Shown piece by piece: positions 46,592-56,102 of a stretch of 64,000 bases of DNA; position 1 is the first letter of the stretch; the number at the start of each line of letters is the position of its first letter. The stretch comes from Flavobacterium tiangeerense. GTDB taxonomy: Bacteria > Bacteroidota > Bacteroidia > Flavobacteriales > Flavobacteriaceae. The stretch is taken from positions 1 to 64,000 of the forward strand of contig NZ_VLKO01000001.1 in assembly GCF_007830355.1 (NCBI RefSeq). The letters run 5' to 3'. The position numbers were made by a program, and so were the translations under genes. The notes beneath the pieces are model-generated. The model was given only the letters and a program-made list of their open reading frames with translations, was not told the origin of the DNA and did no database searches.

Positions 46592-46602
46592 AAAATTTAG
46601 TT

Positions 46603-46743
46603 ATGAAAAGAATTTTTGCAGTAACACTATTCTTGAGCTTTTCATTTTCAAATTACGCTCAAAAAACAAAAATAGACACAATGGAACTAATAGTAGCAAA
46701 TGGCAAAAAAATAACGCTAAAAAAACATGTTCTGAAATCATAA
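46603..46743 (+). CDS. Small secreted peptide
   Basis: A 46-aa frame starts ATG at 46603, 11 nt after the previous stop, and ends TAA at 46741-46743. Residues 1-20 are a good signal peptide (MKRIFAVTLFLSFSFSNYAQ) with a Bacteroidota-like A-Q cleavage region, leaving a short basic tail of about 26 residues that includes LIVANGKKITLKKH. I recognise no family. It may be a small secreted peptide, or the remnant of a longer gene. Confidence 0.5.
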   Translation: MKRIFAVTLFLSFSFSNYAQKTKIDTMELIVANGKKITLKKHVLKS

Positions 46744-46795
46744 GTAAAAAAAAATGATGAACTTTACATAAAAGCATTTCCTATAAATTGTAGCT

Positions 46796-47497
46796 ATGTA
46801 CGTTAATAACACCTCGATTAAACTTCCTCAAGACCCGCACACAGTAGTATGGAAATACCTAGACCTATCTAAATTTCTGGATTTATTGCTTTCGCAAAAG
46901 CTATTCATGTCGCGCTCAGATAAGTTTGAGGATCAGTACGAAGGCACCTTTAGCGAACCCACTTTTGAGGAAATCAAAAAATTGTCTCAAGACAATCCTG
47001 ATTTTTTAAATTATTACAAAAAGCATCGTGAAAAAGTAGCCATTAGTAGTTGGCATATTAATGAATACGAATCTTTTGCTATGTGGCAAATATTTACTCA
47101 AAATACCGAAGGACTCGCCATTCAATCTACAATTGGACGTTTGCAACAGTCCCTTCAAATAGAAAAAGAGTATCAACAATACATAGGAGAAGTCAACTAC
47201 ATTGATTACAAGAAAGAGCACATTCCATTTGACGACTTGTTTTTTCCTTTTTTATTTAAAAGAAAAAGTTTTCAATATGAAGGCGAGGTACGCATCATCA
47301 CTGATATTGGCGAAAGCGAAGTTAAAATCAATGAAGGTCTGAAAATTAACATTGACATTAATACCTTAATTGAAAAAATTTACATTCACCCAAAATCCGA
47401 AAACTGGTATAAAAACTTGGTAATCCAACTGGTAAAACAACTCGGCTTTGACTTCACTATTGAAAAATCCGATTTAGAAAGTGAGATTTTGATTTAG
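46796..47497 (+). CDS. DUF2971 domain protein
   Basis: The 233-aa protein matches DUF2971: VVWKYLDLSKFLDLLLSQKLFMSRSDKFEDQYEGTF, EYESFAMWQIFTQNTEGLAIQS and LFKRKSFQYEGEVRII. The family is soluble and widespread, often in accessory or defence-like contexts, but has no established activity. No signal peptide is present. It converges on the lipoprotein gene 9 nt away. Confidence 0.82.
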   Translation: MYVNNTSIKLPQDPHTVVWKYLDLSKFLDLLLSQKLFMSRSDKFEDQYEGTFSEPTFEEIKKLSQDNPDFLNYYKKHREKVAISSWHINEYESFAMWQIFTQNTEGLAIQSTIGRLQQSLQIEKEYQQYIGEVNYIDYKKEHIPFDDLFFPFLFKRKSFQYEGEVRIITDIGESEVKINEGLKINIDINTLIEKIYIHPKSENWYKNLVIQLVKQLGFDFTIEKSDLESEILI

Positions 47498-47506
47498 AAA
47501 AACCAC

Positions 47507-48229
47507 TTAAACTGGCTCGTAAGCATTAATTTTCCACTCGTTATTGCTTAGATCAATATAATAATAATGAACCAAATCATTTTTATCAACCTGACCGTTT
47601 TTATTAGTATCCTCAACCGTTCTAAAATACAAACGATTGCGAGAGGCTAGAAGTTTCCAATCTATTAATTCCTGAAAGTCAGGCGAAATTTTAGTAAGTC
47701 GCTCCCCACTTATAGTACTCAAATGCAAGGATTTAATGTCACTTGTATCTAACTTACCATCTTTATTGGTATCCATATCAACCATAGTGTACACCATGAT
47801 TTGGTTTTTAGTTTTATCGGCAACTGTTTTTAAATAAGTAGCCGTTTGAATCAAAACGGGCTTTTCAGTCAATTTTCGAATAGAATCTGAATTTACTTTT
47901 TGGAATTTAATATTTTGTAAAAAACCTGTAATTTCATATTCTCCATAATTGGAAATCGTAAAACTCAAATCATTCACACTTGATGAACCATAACGCGATT
48001 TAACGCCACGATCACGAATACTCAAATCAGCAACAGGGTGAATTAAATAATCCGTACCTTCCATTTGCCAAGGCAAATCAGCAATTTGTATTTGGGTTGA
48101 GTCTGCCTTCACAATCGACTTTGCTTTATTAGTTGCATCGTAAGTCACTTTTGGCGTTGCTGTATCCTCTTTACAACTTGCTAAAAATAGCAATGCAATT
48201 CCTAAACAAGTGAAATGTATTTTTTTCAT
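47507..48229 (-). CDS. Lipoprotein with two EF-hand/dockerin-like calcium loops
   Basis: The 240-aa protein has a lipobox (FLASCKED, lipidated Cys at about residue 19) and two calcium-loop motifs: DTNKDGKLDTSDI and DTNKNGQVDKNDL, each with D at loop positions 1, 3 and 5 and E/D at 12. It is predicted to sit in the outer or inner membrane facing the periplasm, with a calcium-dependent role. The rest is not recognised. It lies downstream of the TonB receptor with 106 nt between. Confidence 0.78.
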   Translation of the reverse strand: MKKIHFTCLGIALLFLASCKEDTATPKVTYDATNKAKSIVKADSTQIQIADLPWQMEGTDYLIHPVADLSIRDRGVKSRYGSSSVNDLSFTISNYGEYEITGFLQNIKFQKVNSDSIRKLTEKPVLIQTATYLKTVADKTKNQIMVYTMVDMDTNKDGKLDTSDIKSLHLSTISGERLTKISPDFQELIDWKLLASRNRLYFRTVEDTNKNGQVDKNDLVHYYYIDLSNNEWKINAYEPV

Positions 48230-48335
48230 GTGCTGATAGTATTAAAACTCAAATGTAATCATTTTTAAAAATAGCTTCCTTATTCTAAGTACAATTTAAC
48301 GAATAAATAGAATGAATTTGACTTTTGAAAGAACC

Positions 48336-50804
48336 TTATAACTTAGCAGTCAATTTCACATTAAAAACTCGTGTAGTCATGTAATTTGGTATTGCATATT
48401 GATTTTTAGAGTATACATCCCTAACCCAAGTATTTGTAATAGCATTTTGATTGTTAAAAAGATTAAAAATTTCTAATCCTAGAGCTAATTCTTTACAATC
48501 TTTAAATAAACCCGAGCTTCTTTTCCTTGTAGTGTTATCAATAAATACTTTAGAAAAGCCTACATCAACCCTGCGGTAGTCATTCAATCTGTTTTGATAC
48601 AAATAAGGATCTGCGTATGATGGTGATCCTCCTGGTAATCCTGTATTGTAGACTAAATTTAAATATAACTTTAAACTTGGAATATTTGGCATATAATCCT
48701 GAAACAAAATACCAAATTTCAATCTTTGGTCTGTGGGTCTGGCAATAAATCCTTTATAATTGCTGTTTTCCTCTGTTTTTAAATACCCAAAACTAATCCA
48801 CGATTCGGTTCCAGGAACAAACTCACCATTCAAACGAACGTCTACCCCTTGGGCGTAAGCCACTGCATTGTTATTAGCTGCATACCGTATGCGTACATTA
48901 TCAATAGTGTAGGTATTAGCATCAGTTATAGATTTGTAATACACTTCAGAGAGTAACTTAAAAGGACGATCCCACAATTTAAAACTGTAGTCATTTCCTA
49001 AGACTATATGAAAGGATTGTTGCGCTTTTGTATTGGGTTGTACCACACCGTCTCCATCCCTGAGCTCTCTATAAAAAGGCGGTTGATGATAAAGTCCTCC
49101 AGAAATCCGAAAAACAACATCTTGTTTCCAATTTGGTTTAATGGCAAACTGAGCTCTTGGACTTATTGTGAATTGAGACTTACCCAATGTGCTGGCGCCA
49201 GAAACTTCCCAATTGTGCATTCGGATTCCTGCATTATACCAAACTTCATTCGTTCCTAAATTTGATTTTAAACTCCATTGTCCGTAGCCTGAAAACCGAT
49301 TTATAGAATTGAAATTTATAGCTCGTATATCTTGATATGGAACCAACGGTCCCGTGTAAGGAGTATAAGGCTGATCGTTTTTTGGCAAATTTAAAATAGG
49401 TGGATTCAAAGCAAAACCAGCAGAATCAATGACTTCCCACTCTATTATTCGGTCTCTAATTGATTCACGAGTATACTTAACACCCCATTCTATTTGACTG
49501 TTTTTCCAGTCTTGAAATCCTTTTATTTCAGTATTTACAATTAAGGCATCAAGATCATTCCTAGCATGACTTAATTGTGATCCAATACCTCTCGTAAATG
49601 AAACATCACCTAGAGTTTCTGAACCAATATTAGTATTTACTTCACCCAGTCGATATTGCGCCAATATATCAAAATATTCTTGTTCTAACGTATGAAATAT
49701 GGAACCTATAAATTTTAAAGTAAAATTATCCGATACATTAAATACTGATTTTATTGCTCCAAAATACGTATCGTATTTATCTTTTTCTTGACCTTCATAA
49801 AAAACCGTAAGTGCCATTGGACTGTCTAGTGTTCCAAAATTTGAAACGCGTGACAAAGGACGATATTGGTATTTATTTTGAGAAATGTTCCCTAAAAAAC
49901 TCCACTGCCATTTGGCCGAAGCCTGATAATTAATATTGGTTTGGATATCAGCAAACGATGGTGTAAAATTAGTTTGTGTTTCTTGACTGTTCACAAGTAG
50001 CGAATTATTTCTATAACGTAATCCCGTTACAGCTGACCATTTTTTATCTTTAGAAACCGCATCAATAGCTACGCTTCCGCCAAGAAAACTTGCTTCTAGG
50101 CTTGCGCCAAAGGTGGTTGGTTTTCTATAAGTTATATCTAGTACAGAAGATAGTTTGTCTCCATACTTAGCTTGAAAACCTCCAGCAGAAAAATCTACAT
50201 TATGAACCAAATCAGTATTGGTAAAACTCAATCCTTCTTGCTGACCAGAGCGAATTAAAAATGGGCGATAGACTTCAATCTCGTTTACATAGACTAAGTT
50301 CTCATCATAATTCCCCCCACGCACAGCATATTGTGTGCTTAATTCATTATTAGAATTCACACCTGGCAAGGATTTTAAAATATTTTCTACACCTGCATTG
50401 GCACCCGGAATTTTACGAATCATTTCGGGTTCTAGATTTACTATTCCCTGAACCACACTTCTATTCCCAGTCACTACAACAACTTCTCCCATTTGCTCTG
50501 CTTGGCTATTCATTACAGGGTTGAATTCCTTTTGCTCATTCGCCTCAAGCATAAAAACAACAGTGATTTTTTTAAGAGAAACGTGTGTGAAAACAACTGT
50601 TACTTTTTGATTTGCCGGGACTTTAACATCATAAAAACCATTCTCATTAGACTGTGTATTAAAACCGTCAAATGTAATATTGACATTCTCTAAAGGTTGT
50701 TTGTTTTCATTCAAAACAATACCACGTATTCTTGCCGTTTGTGCAGTTGCCGAAAAACCAAGACAAATAATAGATAAAGAAAGAAAGAATTTATTAGTAC
50801 TCAA
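48336..50804 (-). CDS. TonB-dependent receptor with N-terminal carboxypeptidase-like domain
   Basis: The 822-aa protein has a signal peptide, a CarboxypepD regulatory-like domain (about residues 24-100; RIRGIVLNENKQPLENVNI), a plug domain (GEVVVVTGN, YAVRGGNYDENLVYVNEIEV) and a ~600-residue beta-barrel that ends in ...NVKLTAKL. It imports substrates through the outer membrane using TonB energy. No SusD partner is adjacent, so it is not an obvious polysaccharide-utilisation system. It lies 11 nt downstream of the peptidase gene, so they may be one operon. Confidence 0.9.
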   Translation of the reverse strand: MSTNKFFLSLSIICLGFSATAQTARIRGIVLNENKQPLENVNITFDGFNTQSNENGFYDVKVPANQKVTVVFTHVSLKKITVVFMLEANEQKEFNPVMNSQAEQMGEVVVVTGNRSVVQGIVNLEPEMIRKIPGANAGVENILKSLPGVNSNNELSTQYAVRGGNYDENLVYVNEIEVYRPFLIRSGQQEGLSFTNTDLVHNVDFSAGGFQAKYGDKLSSVLDITYRKPTTFGASLEASFLGGSVAIDAVSKDKKWSAVTGLRYRNNSLLVNSQETQTNFTPSFADIQTNINYQASAKWQWSFLGNISQNKYQYRPLSRVSNFGTLDSPMALTVFYEGQEKDKYDTYFGAIKSVFNVSDNFTLKFIGSIFHTLEQEYFDILAQYRLGEVNTNIGSETLGDVSFTRGIGSQLSHARNDLDALIVNTEIKGFQDWKNSQIEWGVKYTRESIRDRIIEWEVIDSAGFALNPPILNLPKNDQPYTPYTGPLVPYQDIRAINFNSINRFSGYGQWSLKSNLGTNEVWYNAGIRMHNWEVSGASTLGKSQFTISPRAQFAIKPNWKQDVVFRISGGLYHQPPFYRELRDGDGVVQPNTKAQQSFHIVLGNDYSFKLWDRPFKLLSEVYYKSITDANTYTIDNVRIRYAANNNAVAYAQGVDVRLNGEFVPGTESWISFGYLKTEENSNYKGFIARPTDQRLKFGILFQDYMPNIPSLKLYLNLVYNTGLPGGSPSYADPYLYQNRLNDYRRVDVGFSKVFIDNTTRKRSSGLFKDCKELALGLEIFNLFNNQNAITNTWVRDVYSKNQYAIPNYMTTRVFNVKLTAKL

Positions 50805-50815
50805 TTGATTTGAAT

Positions 50816-52513
50816 TTATTTTTTTTGACCTCTGTAAAAATGCGTTTCAAAAGTAGTTGAATTTCCCATATTATCAGTAACGTCTACTTTTAAATTATTA
50901 GCACCTTCTTGTAAAAATTCTGGATTCAAAATATGAGTGATTTTTCGAGTTTTATTATCGTATTCAAAAAGCACCCATTTCCCATTCAAGTATCCGTTGT
51001 AGGTTTTAATCCCAGATAAAGCATCACTTATAGAAAGCTGCAAAGACTTTTGCTCATTAATCCATTTGCCTTCAATAGGATTAGCCATCGTTACTGTAGG
51101 CGCCACAGTGTCTGACACCAACTTGTAATTTCCTAAAACCTTCACTTTGGTAGAAAAAACACTATCCTTTCTGTAAGTAGAATTGTAACTTATTTTGCCG
51201 CCCTGCACTTTACCAATAAACATTTTTTGACGTTGCTCTTCAGTACTTTTTGCATCTTTAATGGTAATTGTAAAATTTGAATGAGCCGGAACAGTATCAT
51301 CATGCAAAAATAAAGTATCATTAACCACATTAAAATTCATATTGAAATCTTCATAAAAAGTGCCTGCAGGAAAAAATACTGACATGTTTCCAAGTTCAAA
51401 ATTACTGTCATTTAACGCTTTTACAAAATATTTAGACTGAGGCTGATCAGTGCCAATAATTGTAGGTAACAAATCATAATGTATGGGTATAGAAATGGTT
51501 CTCTTATTACCAAAATAATCTGAAACTTCAATTCGATATAACGAGGCTAAGTTAGGAGAAACTTGTAAAACTCCTTTATTTTCATCTGCTTGAATAAAAC
51601 GCAAATCATAAGGAGCTTTCATAAATAGCTTTTGTACCCGTTGTTGCATTTTTTTATAACGAGAATAATCAATTAAAGCATTGATATACCTCATGTCATT
51701 AAAAGAATAGGTGTTAAATGCATAACCAAAATTTGGTTTGCCGTTCAAAAAAGTCTGGACCTTATAAACACCATTATTATTAAATGATACATCATCAACG
51801 TCATGAGCCGTTATACCGAAACCTATAACGCCATTAGAAACAACTTTATCAGACAAGTAAGTACCATCTTTTTGTAAAGAAACATTTAATAACACAGGAC
51901 GCTTTGCATTATTTACAGTGGTTTTACCATCTAGTGGATAGACATAAACACCCGTAACAACAGGGCTTTTAGTGTCTTTAAAAAAAGCATCAAAACCAAA
52001 AAGTAATGGATTTATAACAAATTCTGTTTTTGTGTCTCTAAATTCAAAATGCAAATGCGGACCTTCAGAAGCTCCTGTATTACCAGATAAAGCAATAACG
52101 TCTCCTTTTTTTACTGGCAATTCTTCTGGTTTTAAAAACATTTCAATCTCAAAAGACTGCTCTTTATAGTGGTTGTTTTTAACATATGATTCTATTGAAC
52201 CTTCAGCCTTACTTAAATGCCCGTAAACAGAAGTATAACCATTAGGATGATTGATATAAATTGTTTTTCCATTACCAAAAGTAGAAATTTTAATTCTGGA
52301 CACATATCCATCGGCTACTGCATAAACCCTTAAGCCCTCCTTTTGTTGGGTTTTCAAATCAAAACCCGCATGAAAATGATTGGGCCTCAATTCCCCAAAA
52401 TTCCCAGACAATTGCATAGGAATATCAAGAGGTGAACGAAAATAATCTTTTGGATATTCATTTTGAGCCTGAATAGAGCTGCAAAAAAACACAAAAAGGA
52501 CAAAAAATCTCAT
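50816..52513 (-). CDS. Secreted M23-family metallopeptidase
   Basis: The 565-aa protein has a signal peptide (residues 1-16) and a zinc M23/LytM domain near the N-terminus: HFHAGFDLKT (HxxxD), YGHLSKAEG and GPHLHFEFRD (HxH). A long C-terminal portion of Ig-like domains follows (NFTITIKDAKSTEEQRQKM; LQLSISDALSGIKTYNG). M23 enzymes cleave peptidoglycan crosslinks; periplasmic location follows from the signal. It shares an orientation and likely operon with the TonB receptor. Confidence 0.9.
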   Translation of the reverse strand: MRFFVLFVFFCSSIQAQNEYPKDYFRSPLDIPMQLSGNFGELRPNHFHAGFDLKTQQKEGLRVYAVADGYVSRIKISTFGNGKTIYINHPNGYTSVYGHLSKAEGSIESYVKNNHYKEQSFEIEMFLKPEELPVKKGDVIALSGNTGASEGPHLHFEFRDTKTEFVINPLLFGFDAFFKDTKSPVVTGVYVYPLDGKTTVNNAKRPVLLNVSLQKDGTYLSDKVVSNGVIGFGITAHDVDDVSFNNNGVYKVQTFLNGKPNFGYAFNTYSFNDMRYINALIDYSRYKKMQQRVQKLFMKAPYDLRFIQADENKGVLQVSPNLASLYRIEVSDYFGNKRTISIPIHYDLLPTIIGTDQPQSKYFVKALNDSNFELGNMSVFFPAGTFYEDFNMNFNVVNDTLFLHDDTVPAHSNFTITIKDAKSTEEQRQKMFIGKVQGGKISYNSTYRKDSVFSTKVKVLGNYKLVSDTVAPTVTMANPIEGKWINEQKSLQLSISDALSGIKTYNGYLNGKWVLFEYDNKTRKITHILNPEFLQEGANNLKVDVTDNMGNSTTFETHFYRGQKK

Positions 52514-52630
52514 AATTTACATTTTGGCTAAGATAAAAAAAAACAACGGAAACCAAATGAGAAAAACAAAAATGTACTCCGCTGAAATTGAGTGTTTTAA
52601 TTTATTTAATGCAAAAAAAATAATAAATTA

Positions 52631-52660
52631 TTGCAAAATTAAAAAGGAATAGTAACTTTG
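52631..52660 (+). promoter_or_regulatory. Consensus promoter of the zapA operon
   Basis: TTG (52631-52633), 19 nt and TAACTTTG (52653-52660) match the Bacteroidota consensus and precede the coiled-coil gene at 52688. Confidence 0.72.
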
Positions 52661-52687
52661 TAAGATATGTAATGAAAAGGATAAATA

Positions 52688-52978
52688 ATGAGTACAATTG
52701 CAGAAATTATTGATACTCTTGAAAATAAGGTTCTAAAAATTTTCAGCAAAATGAAAATTTTAGAACAAGAAAATCAAGATTTAAAAAACAAATTAATAAG
52801 GTCTGCAACCACAATACAAACTCAATCAAGAGAGATTGAGGCACTAAAAATGCAGTATGAAACACTCAAGATGGCAAAATCATTACTAGGCAGTGACGAA
52901 AATAAAAGAGATACAAAGCTAAAAATAAATTCATTAATTCGGGAAATTGACTACTGTATAGCTCAGCTATCAGATTAA
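52688..52978 (+). CDS. Small coiled-coil protein upstream of zapA
   Basis: The 96-aa protein is almost entirely heptad-patterned coiled coil (LENKVLKIFSKMKILEQENQDLKNKLI through QSREIEALKMQYETLKMAKSLL). A short C-terminal helix follows. It resembles the coiled-coil partners that precede zapA in flavobacteria and may act in division-ring bundling in a ZapB-like way, which is inferred from position and structure only. Its stop is 5 nt before zapA. Confidence 0.75.
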   Translation: MSTIAEIIDTLENKVLKIFSKMKILEQENQDLKNKLIRSATTIQTQSREIEALKMQYETLKMAKSLLGSDENKRDTKLKINSLIREIDYCIAQLSD

Positions 52979-52983
52979 GAAAT

Positions 52984-53277
52984 ATGGACGAAAAGCTAAA
53001 AATTAAAATATCAATCGCCGATAGAATCTATCCTTTAACGGTAGATCTTTCACAAGAAGAAGGTCTAAGAAGCGCTTCAAAAAAAATTGATATAATGATT
53101 AAGCAATTTGAAGAAAACTATGCTGTGCGTGATAAACAAGATGTTTTAGCCATGTGTGCGTTACAATTTGCTTCGCAAACAGAACAAAAACAAATTGACA
53201 ATCAAATAAATGGCGAGGAAACCATGGAGCGAATTAAAAAAATTAACGCACTTTTAGACCAATATCTCGACAAATAA
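52984..53277 (+). CDS. zapA: Cell division protein ZapA
   Basis: The 97-aa protein has the ZapA N-terminal head (LKIKISIADRIYPLTVDLSQEEGLRSASKKIDIMIKQF) and a C-terminal coiled coil (QKQIDNQINGEETMERIKKINALLDQYL). ZapA crosslinks FtsZ filaments at the division ring. The location directly before a 6S-like RNA parallels the zapA-ssrS arrangement of E. coli. Confidence 0.87.
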   Translation: MDEKLKIKISIADRIYPLTVDLSQEEGLRSASKKIDIMIKQFEENYAVRDKQDVLAMCALQFASQTEQKQIDNQINGEETMERIKKINALLDQYLDK

Positions 53278-53303
53278 ACGTTCTTTACAAAAACTAAGAT
53301 ACT

Positions 53304-53463
53304 GCCTACATTAGTTCATATTTGGTAAACTCAACACTAACAATTTAGAATGAGCAAATCATCGTTACTATAGCAAGCCAATTCAGTTTGGAAGCTTGAA
53401 CAACGAGTTAGCTCAAAACTTGTCTTTTCGAGTTTATACAAGCAATCTAATGTAGGCTTTTTT
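53304..53463 (+). ncRNA. ssrS: 6S-like regulatory RNA
   Basis: The 207-nt gap between zapA and rny has no gene but can fold as one long hairpin. GCCTACATTAG (53304-53314) pairs perfectly with CTAATGTAGGC (53447-53457) and is followed by an eight-T run, so the closing stem also acts as the terminator. The interior is about 130 nt of A/T-rich bubbles, about the size of 6S RNA. Position after zapA is the classic 6S context. 6S RNA binds RNA polymerase holoenzyme and mimics an open promoter. The flavobacterial 6S family is known, but covariance confirmation was not possible. Confidence 0.72.
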
Positions 53464-53484
53464 TATATATAAATTTTAACAAAC

Positions 53485-55050
53485 ATGGACAACATATTAA
53501 CGATCGTTATTACAGGAATTATAGGTATCGCAGCTGGTTTTGGGATAGCCAAACTAATTGAGAAAAGCAATATTTCAAACCTCATAAAAAATTCAAAAAA
53601 GGAAGCCGCATCTATACTTAAAGATGCAAACCTTGAAGCCGAAAACATTAAAAAAGATAAAATCCTTCAAGCAAAAGAAAAATTTATTGAGTTAAAATCT
53701 GAACATGAGCAAGTAATCCTTGCACGAGATAAAAAAGTAGCTGAAATAGAAAAAAGAATACGCGACAAAGAATCTCAAGTATCAAATGAACTATCAAAAG
53801 CTAAAAAGGTAAATGATGATTTTGAAGCTAAAACACAAGAATACAGTTCAAAAATTGAAAATTTAGAGAAAAAACAAACAGAGATTGATCGTTTACACAA
53901 AAGTCAATTACAACAACTTGAGGTAATTTCAGGTCTATCTGCAGAGGAAGCAAAAAACCAACTTGTAGAAGGGTTAAAGGCTGAAGCCAAAAGTAAAGCA
54001 ATGTCTCATATTCAAGACACTATTGAAGAAGCTAAACTTACTGCACAACAAGAAGCCAAGAAAATAATCATAAATACCATCCAGAGAGTAGGTACTGAAG
54101 AGGCTGTTGAAAACTGCGTATCGGTATTTAATATTGAATCTGATGATGTAAAAGGTAGAATCATTGGACGTGAAGGTAGAAACATTCGTGCTCTTGAGGC
54201 TGCGACAGGTGTTGAAATCATTGTAGACGATACTCCAGAAGCAATTATTCTTTCTTGTTTTGATCCTGTACGTAGAGAAATTGCCCGTCTAGCCTTACAT
54301 AAACTGGTTACCGACGGAAGAATTCACCCTGCACGAATTGAAGAAGTTGTTGCAAAAACAGCCAAGCAAATCGATGATGAAATTATTGAGGTTGGAAAAC
54401 GTACTGTAATTGATCTTGGTATTCATGGTTTACATCCTGAATTGATAAAAGTTGTGGGTAGAATGAAATACCGTTCTTCTTATGGACAAAATTTACTACA
54501 ACACTCGAGAGAAGTATCTAAGCTATGTGGTATTATGGCAGCGGAACTAGGATTGAATGTAAAACTAGCTAAAAGAGCTGGATTACTTCACGATATTGGT
54601 AAAGTACCTGATACTGAAAGTGATTTACCACACGCCTTATTAGGAATGCAATGGGCAGAGAAGTACGGTGAGAAAGAAGAAGTTTGTAATGCGATTGGTG
54701 CGCACCATGACGAGATAGAAATGAAATCTTTACTTTCACCTATAATCCAGGTTTGTGACGCTATTTCAGGAGCAAGACCAGGAGCACGTAGACAAGTACT
54801 AGACTCATACATACAAAGATTAAAAGACCTTGAAGAAGTTGCCTACGGGTTTAATGGTGTAAAAAATGCTTATGCTATTCAAGCCGGTAGAGAGCTTCGT
54901 GTAATTGTTGAGAGCGAAAAAGTTTCTGATGAAAATGCTGCAAGTTTATCTTTTGATATTTCGCAGAAAATTCAAACTGAAATGACCTATCCTGGACAAG
55001 TAAAAGTTACTGTAATTCGTGAAACAAGAGCTGTAAATATCGCCAAGTAA
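53485..55050 (+). CDS. rny: Ribonuclease Y
   Basis: The 521-aa protein has an N-terminal membrane anchor ([20 protein letters not shown]), a long coiled coil (~residues 25-165), a KH RNA-binding domain ([21 protein letters not shown]), and an HD phosphohydrolase domain ([14 protein letters not shown]...GAHHDEIE). RNase Y starts mRNA decay at the membrane. Length and order are typical. It follows the 6S-like RNA, whose terminator separates it from zapA. Confidence 0.95.
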   Translation: MDNILTIVITGIIGIAAGFGIAKLIEKSNISNLIKNSKKEAASILKDANLEAENIKKDKILQAKEKFIELKSEHEQVILARDKKVAEIEKRIRDKESQVSNELSKAKKVNDDFEAKTQEYSSKIENLEKKQTEIDRLHKSQLQQLEVISGLSAEEAKNQLVEGLKAEAKSKAMSHIQDTIEEAKLTAQQEAKKIIINTIQRVGTEEAVENCVSVFNIESDDVKGRIIGREGRNIRALEAATGVEIIVDDTPEAIILSCFDPVRREIARLALHKLVTDGRIHPARIEEVVAKTAKQIDDEIIEVGKRTVIDLGIHGLHPELIKVVGRMKYRSSYGQNLLQHSREVSKLCGIMAAELGLNVKLAKRAGLLHDIGKVPDTESDLPHALLGMQWAEKYGEKEEVCNAIGAHHDEIEMKSLLSPIIQVCDAISGARPGARRQVLDSYIQRLKDLEEVAYGFNGVKNAYAIQAGRELRVIVESEKVSDENAASLSFDISQKIQTEMTYPGQVKVTVIRETRAVNIAK

Positions 55051-55064
55051 AATATTTAATTCCA

Positions 55065-55117
55065 TAAAAAAAATCCAAATCCCAATGCTAATTTATTGGA
55101 ATTTGGATTTTTTTTTG
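55065..55117. terminator. Bidirectional terminator between rny and xerD
   Basis: AAAATCCAAATCCCAAT and ATTGGAATTTGGATTTT pair along about 17 bp with one mismatch, flanked by A and T runs, so both converging genes can end here. Confidence 0.88.
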
Positions 55118-55128
55118 AAGTTTATTCT

Positions 55129-56025
55129 CTACTTCCTAGGGTGAAAACTATTCATTACTTGTGTTAAAAATGTACGGTCTAGATGCACATAAATTTCAGT
55201 AGTTGTAATAGACTCGTGTCCCAGCATGAGTTGTATGGCACGTAAATCAGCACCATTTTCCAGTAAATGAGTAGCAAATGAATGTCTAAGTGTATGAGGA
55301 CTTATGGTTTTGTTAAGATCAATTGTAACGGCTAAATTTTTTATAATAGTGAAAATCATAGCCCGTGTGAGTTGTTTTCCTCTTCTATTTAAAAAAAGAG
55401 TATCATCAAACCCTTTTTGAATAGAGAGATGGATCCTCACAGTATTTTTATAGAGGAGAATGTATTTTTGAGTCACATCACTTATCGGAACTAAGCGCTG
55501 TTTATTTCCTTTACCCGTGATTTTGATAAAGCCTTCTTCAAAAAACAGATCTGATATCTTTAATGTTACCAACTCCGAGACTCTTAAACCACAACCATAC
55601 AATGTTTCTAGCATGGCACGATTACGCTCTCCTTCATTTGAAGACAAATCAATCGCCTGTATTAATCCATCAATTTCTTCAACCGTAAGCGTGTCAGGAA
55701 GTTTTCGACCAGTTTTGGGCGTTTCAATTAGCTCCATTGGATCATCGTCGCGATAATCTTCAAAAACTAAATATTTAAAAAAGCTTTTTAAACCCGAAAT
55801 AATTCGAGCCTGCGATCTCGGATTTACCTCTTTGGCAACACTGTAAATAAATTGCTGGATGATTTCGTCAGTTATTTTTAGAGGAGAAACAACAATTTCA
55901 TTTTGGGATAAAAAAAGCAATAAACGCTCTAAATCAAACGAGTAATTCTCTACCGTATTCTTTGACAATCCACGCTCAATCTTTAAGTACGATTGATAAC
56001 TTTTTATAATACTGTCCCAATTCAT
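55129..56025 (-). CDS. xerD: Site-specific tyrosine recombinase XerD
   Basis: The 298-aa protein has the SAM-like N-terminal domain (SYLKIERGLSKNTVENYSFDL) and the catalytic residues: Arg in GCGLRVSELV, Lys in KGNKQRLVP, His-x-x-Arg in SPHTLRHSFATHLLENGADLR, His in MLGHESI, and Tyr in TTEIYVHLD. With a partner at dif it resolves chromosome dimers. The length equals E. coli XerD. In related flavobacteria it commonly lies next to aroQ; here three barrel genes separate them. Confidence 0.93.
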   Translation of the reverse strand: MNWDSIIKSYQSYLKIERGLSKNTVENYSFDLERLLLFLSQNEIVVSPLKITDEIIQQFIYSVAKEVNPRSQARIISGLKSFFKYLVFEDYRDDDPMELIETPKTGRKLPDTLTVEEIDGLIQAIDLSSNEGERNRAMLETLYGCGLRVSELVTLKISDLFFEEGFIKITGKGNKQRLVPISDVTQKYILLYKNTVRIHLSIQKGFDDTLFLNRRGKQLTRAMIFTIIKNLAVTIDLNKTISPHTLRHSFATHLLENGADLRAIQLMLGHESITTTEIYVHLDRTFLTQVMNSFHPRK

Positions 56026-56050
56026 ACTTACAAAGGAACGTATTTTTTAA

Positions 56051-56084
56051 GCATAAAAAAACCTCCTTTTAAAGAGGAGGTTTT
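56051..56084 (-). terminator. Terminator of the first small barrel gene
   Basis: On the minus strand AAAACCTCCT pairs with AGGAGGTTTT (56058-56067 and 56075-56084) over a 7-nt loop, followed by a T run. It is near-identical to the terminator at 57004-57033. Confidence 0.8.
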
Positions 56085-56102
56085 AAATTTATTTCTTGAC
56101 CA

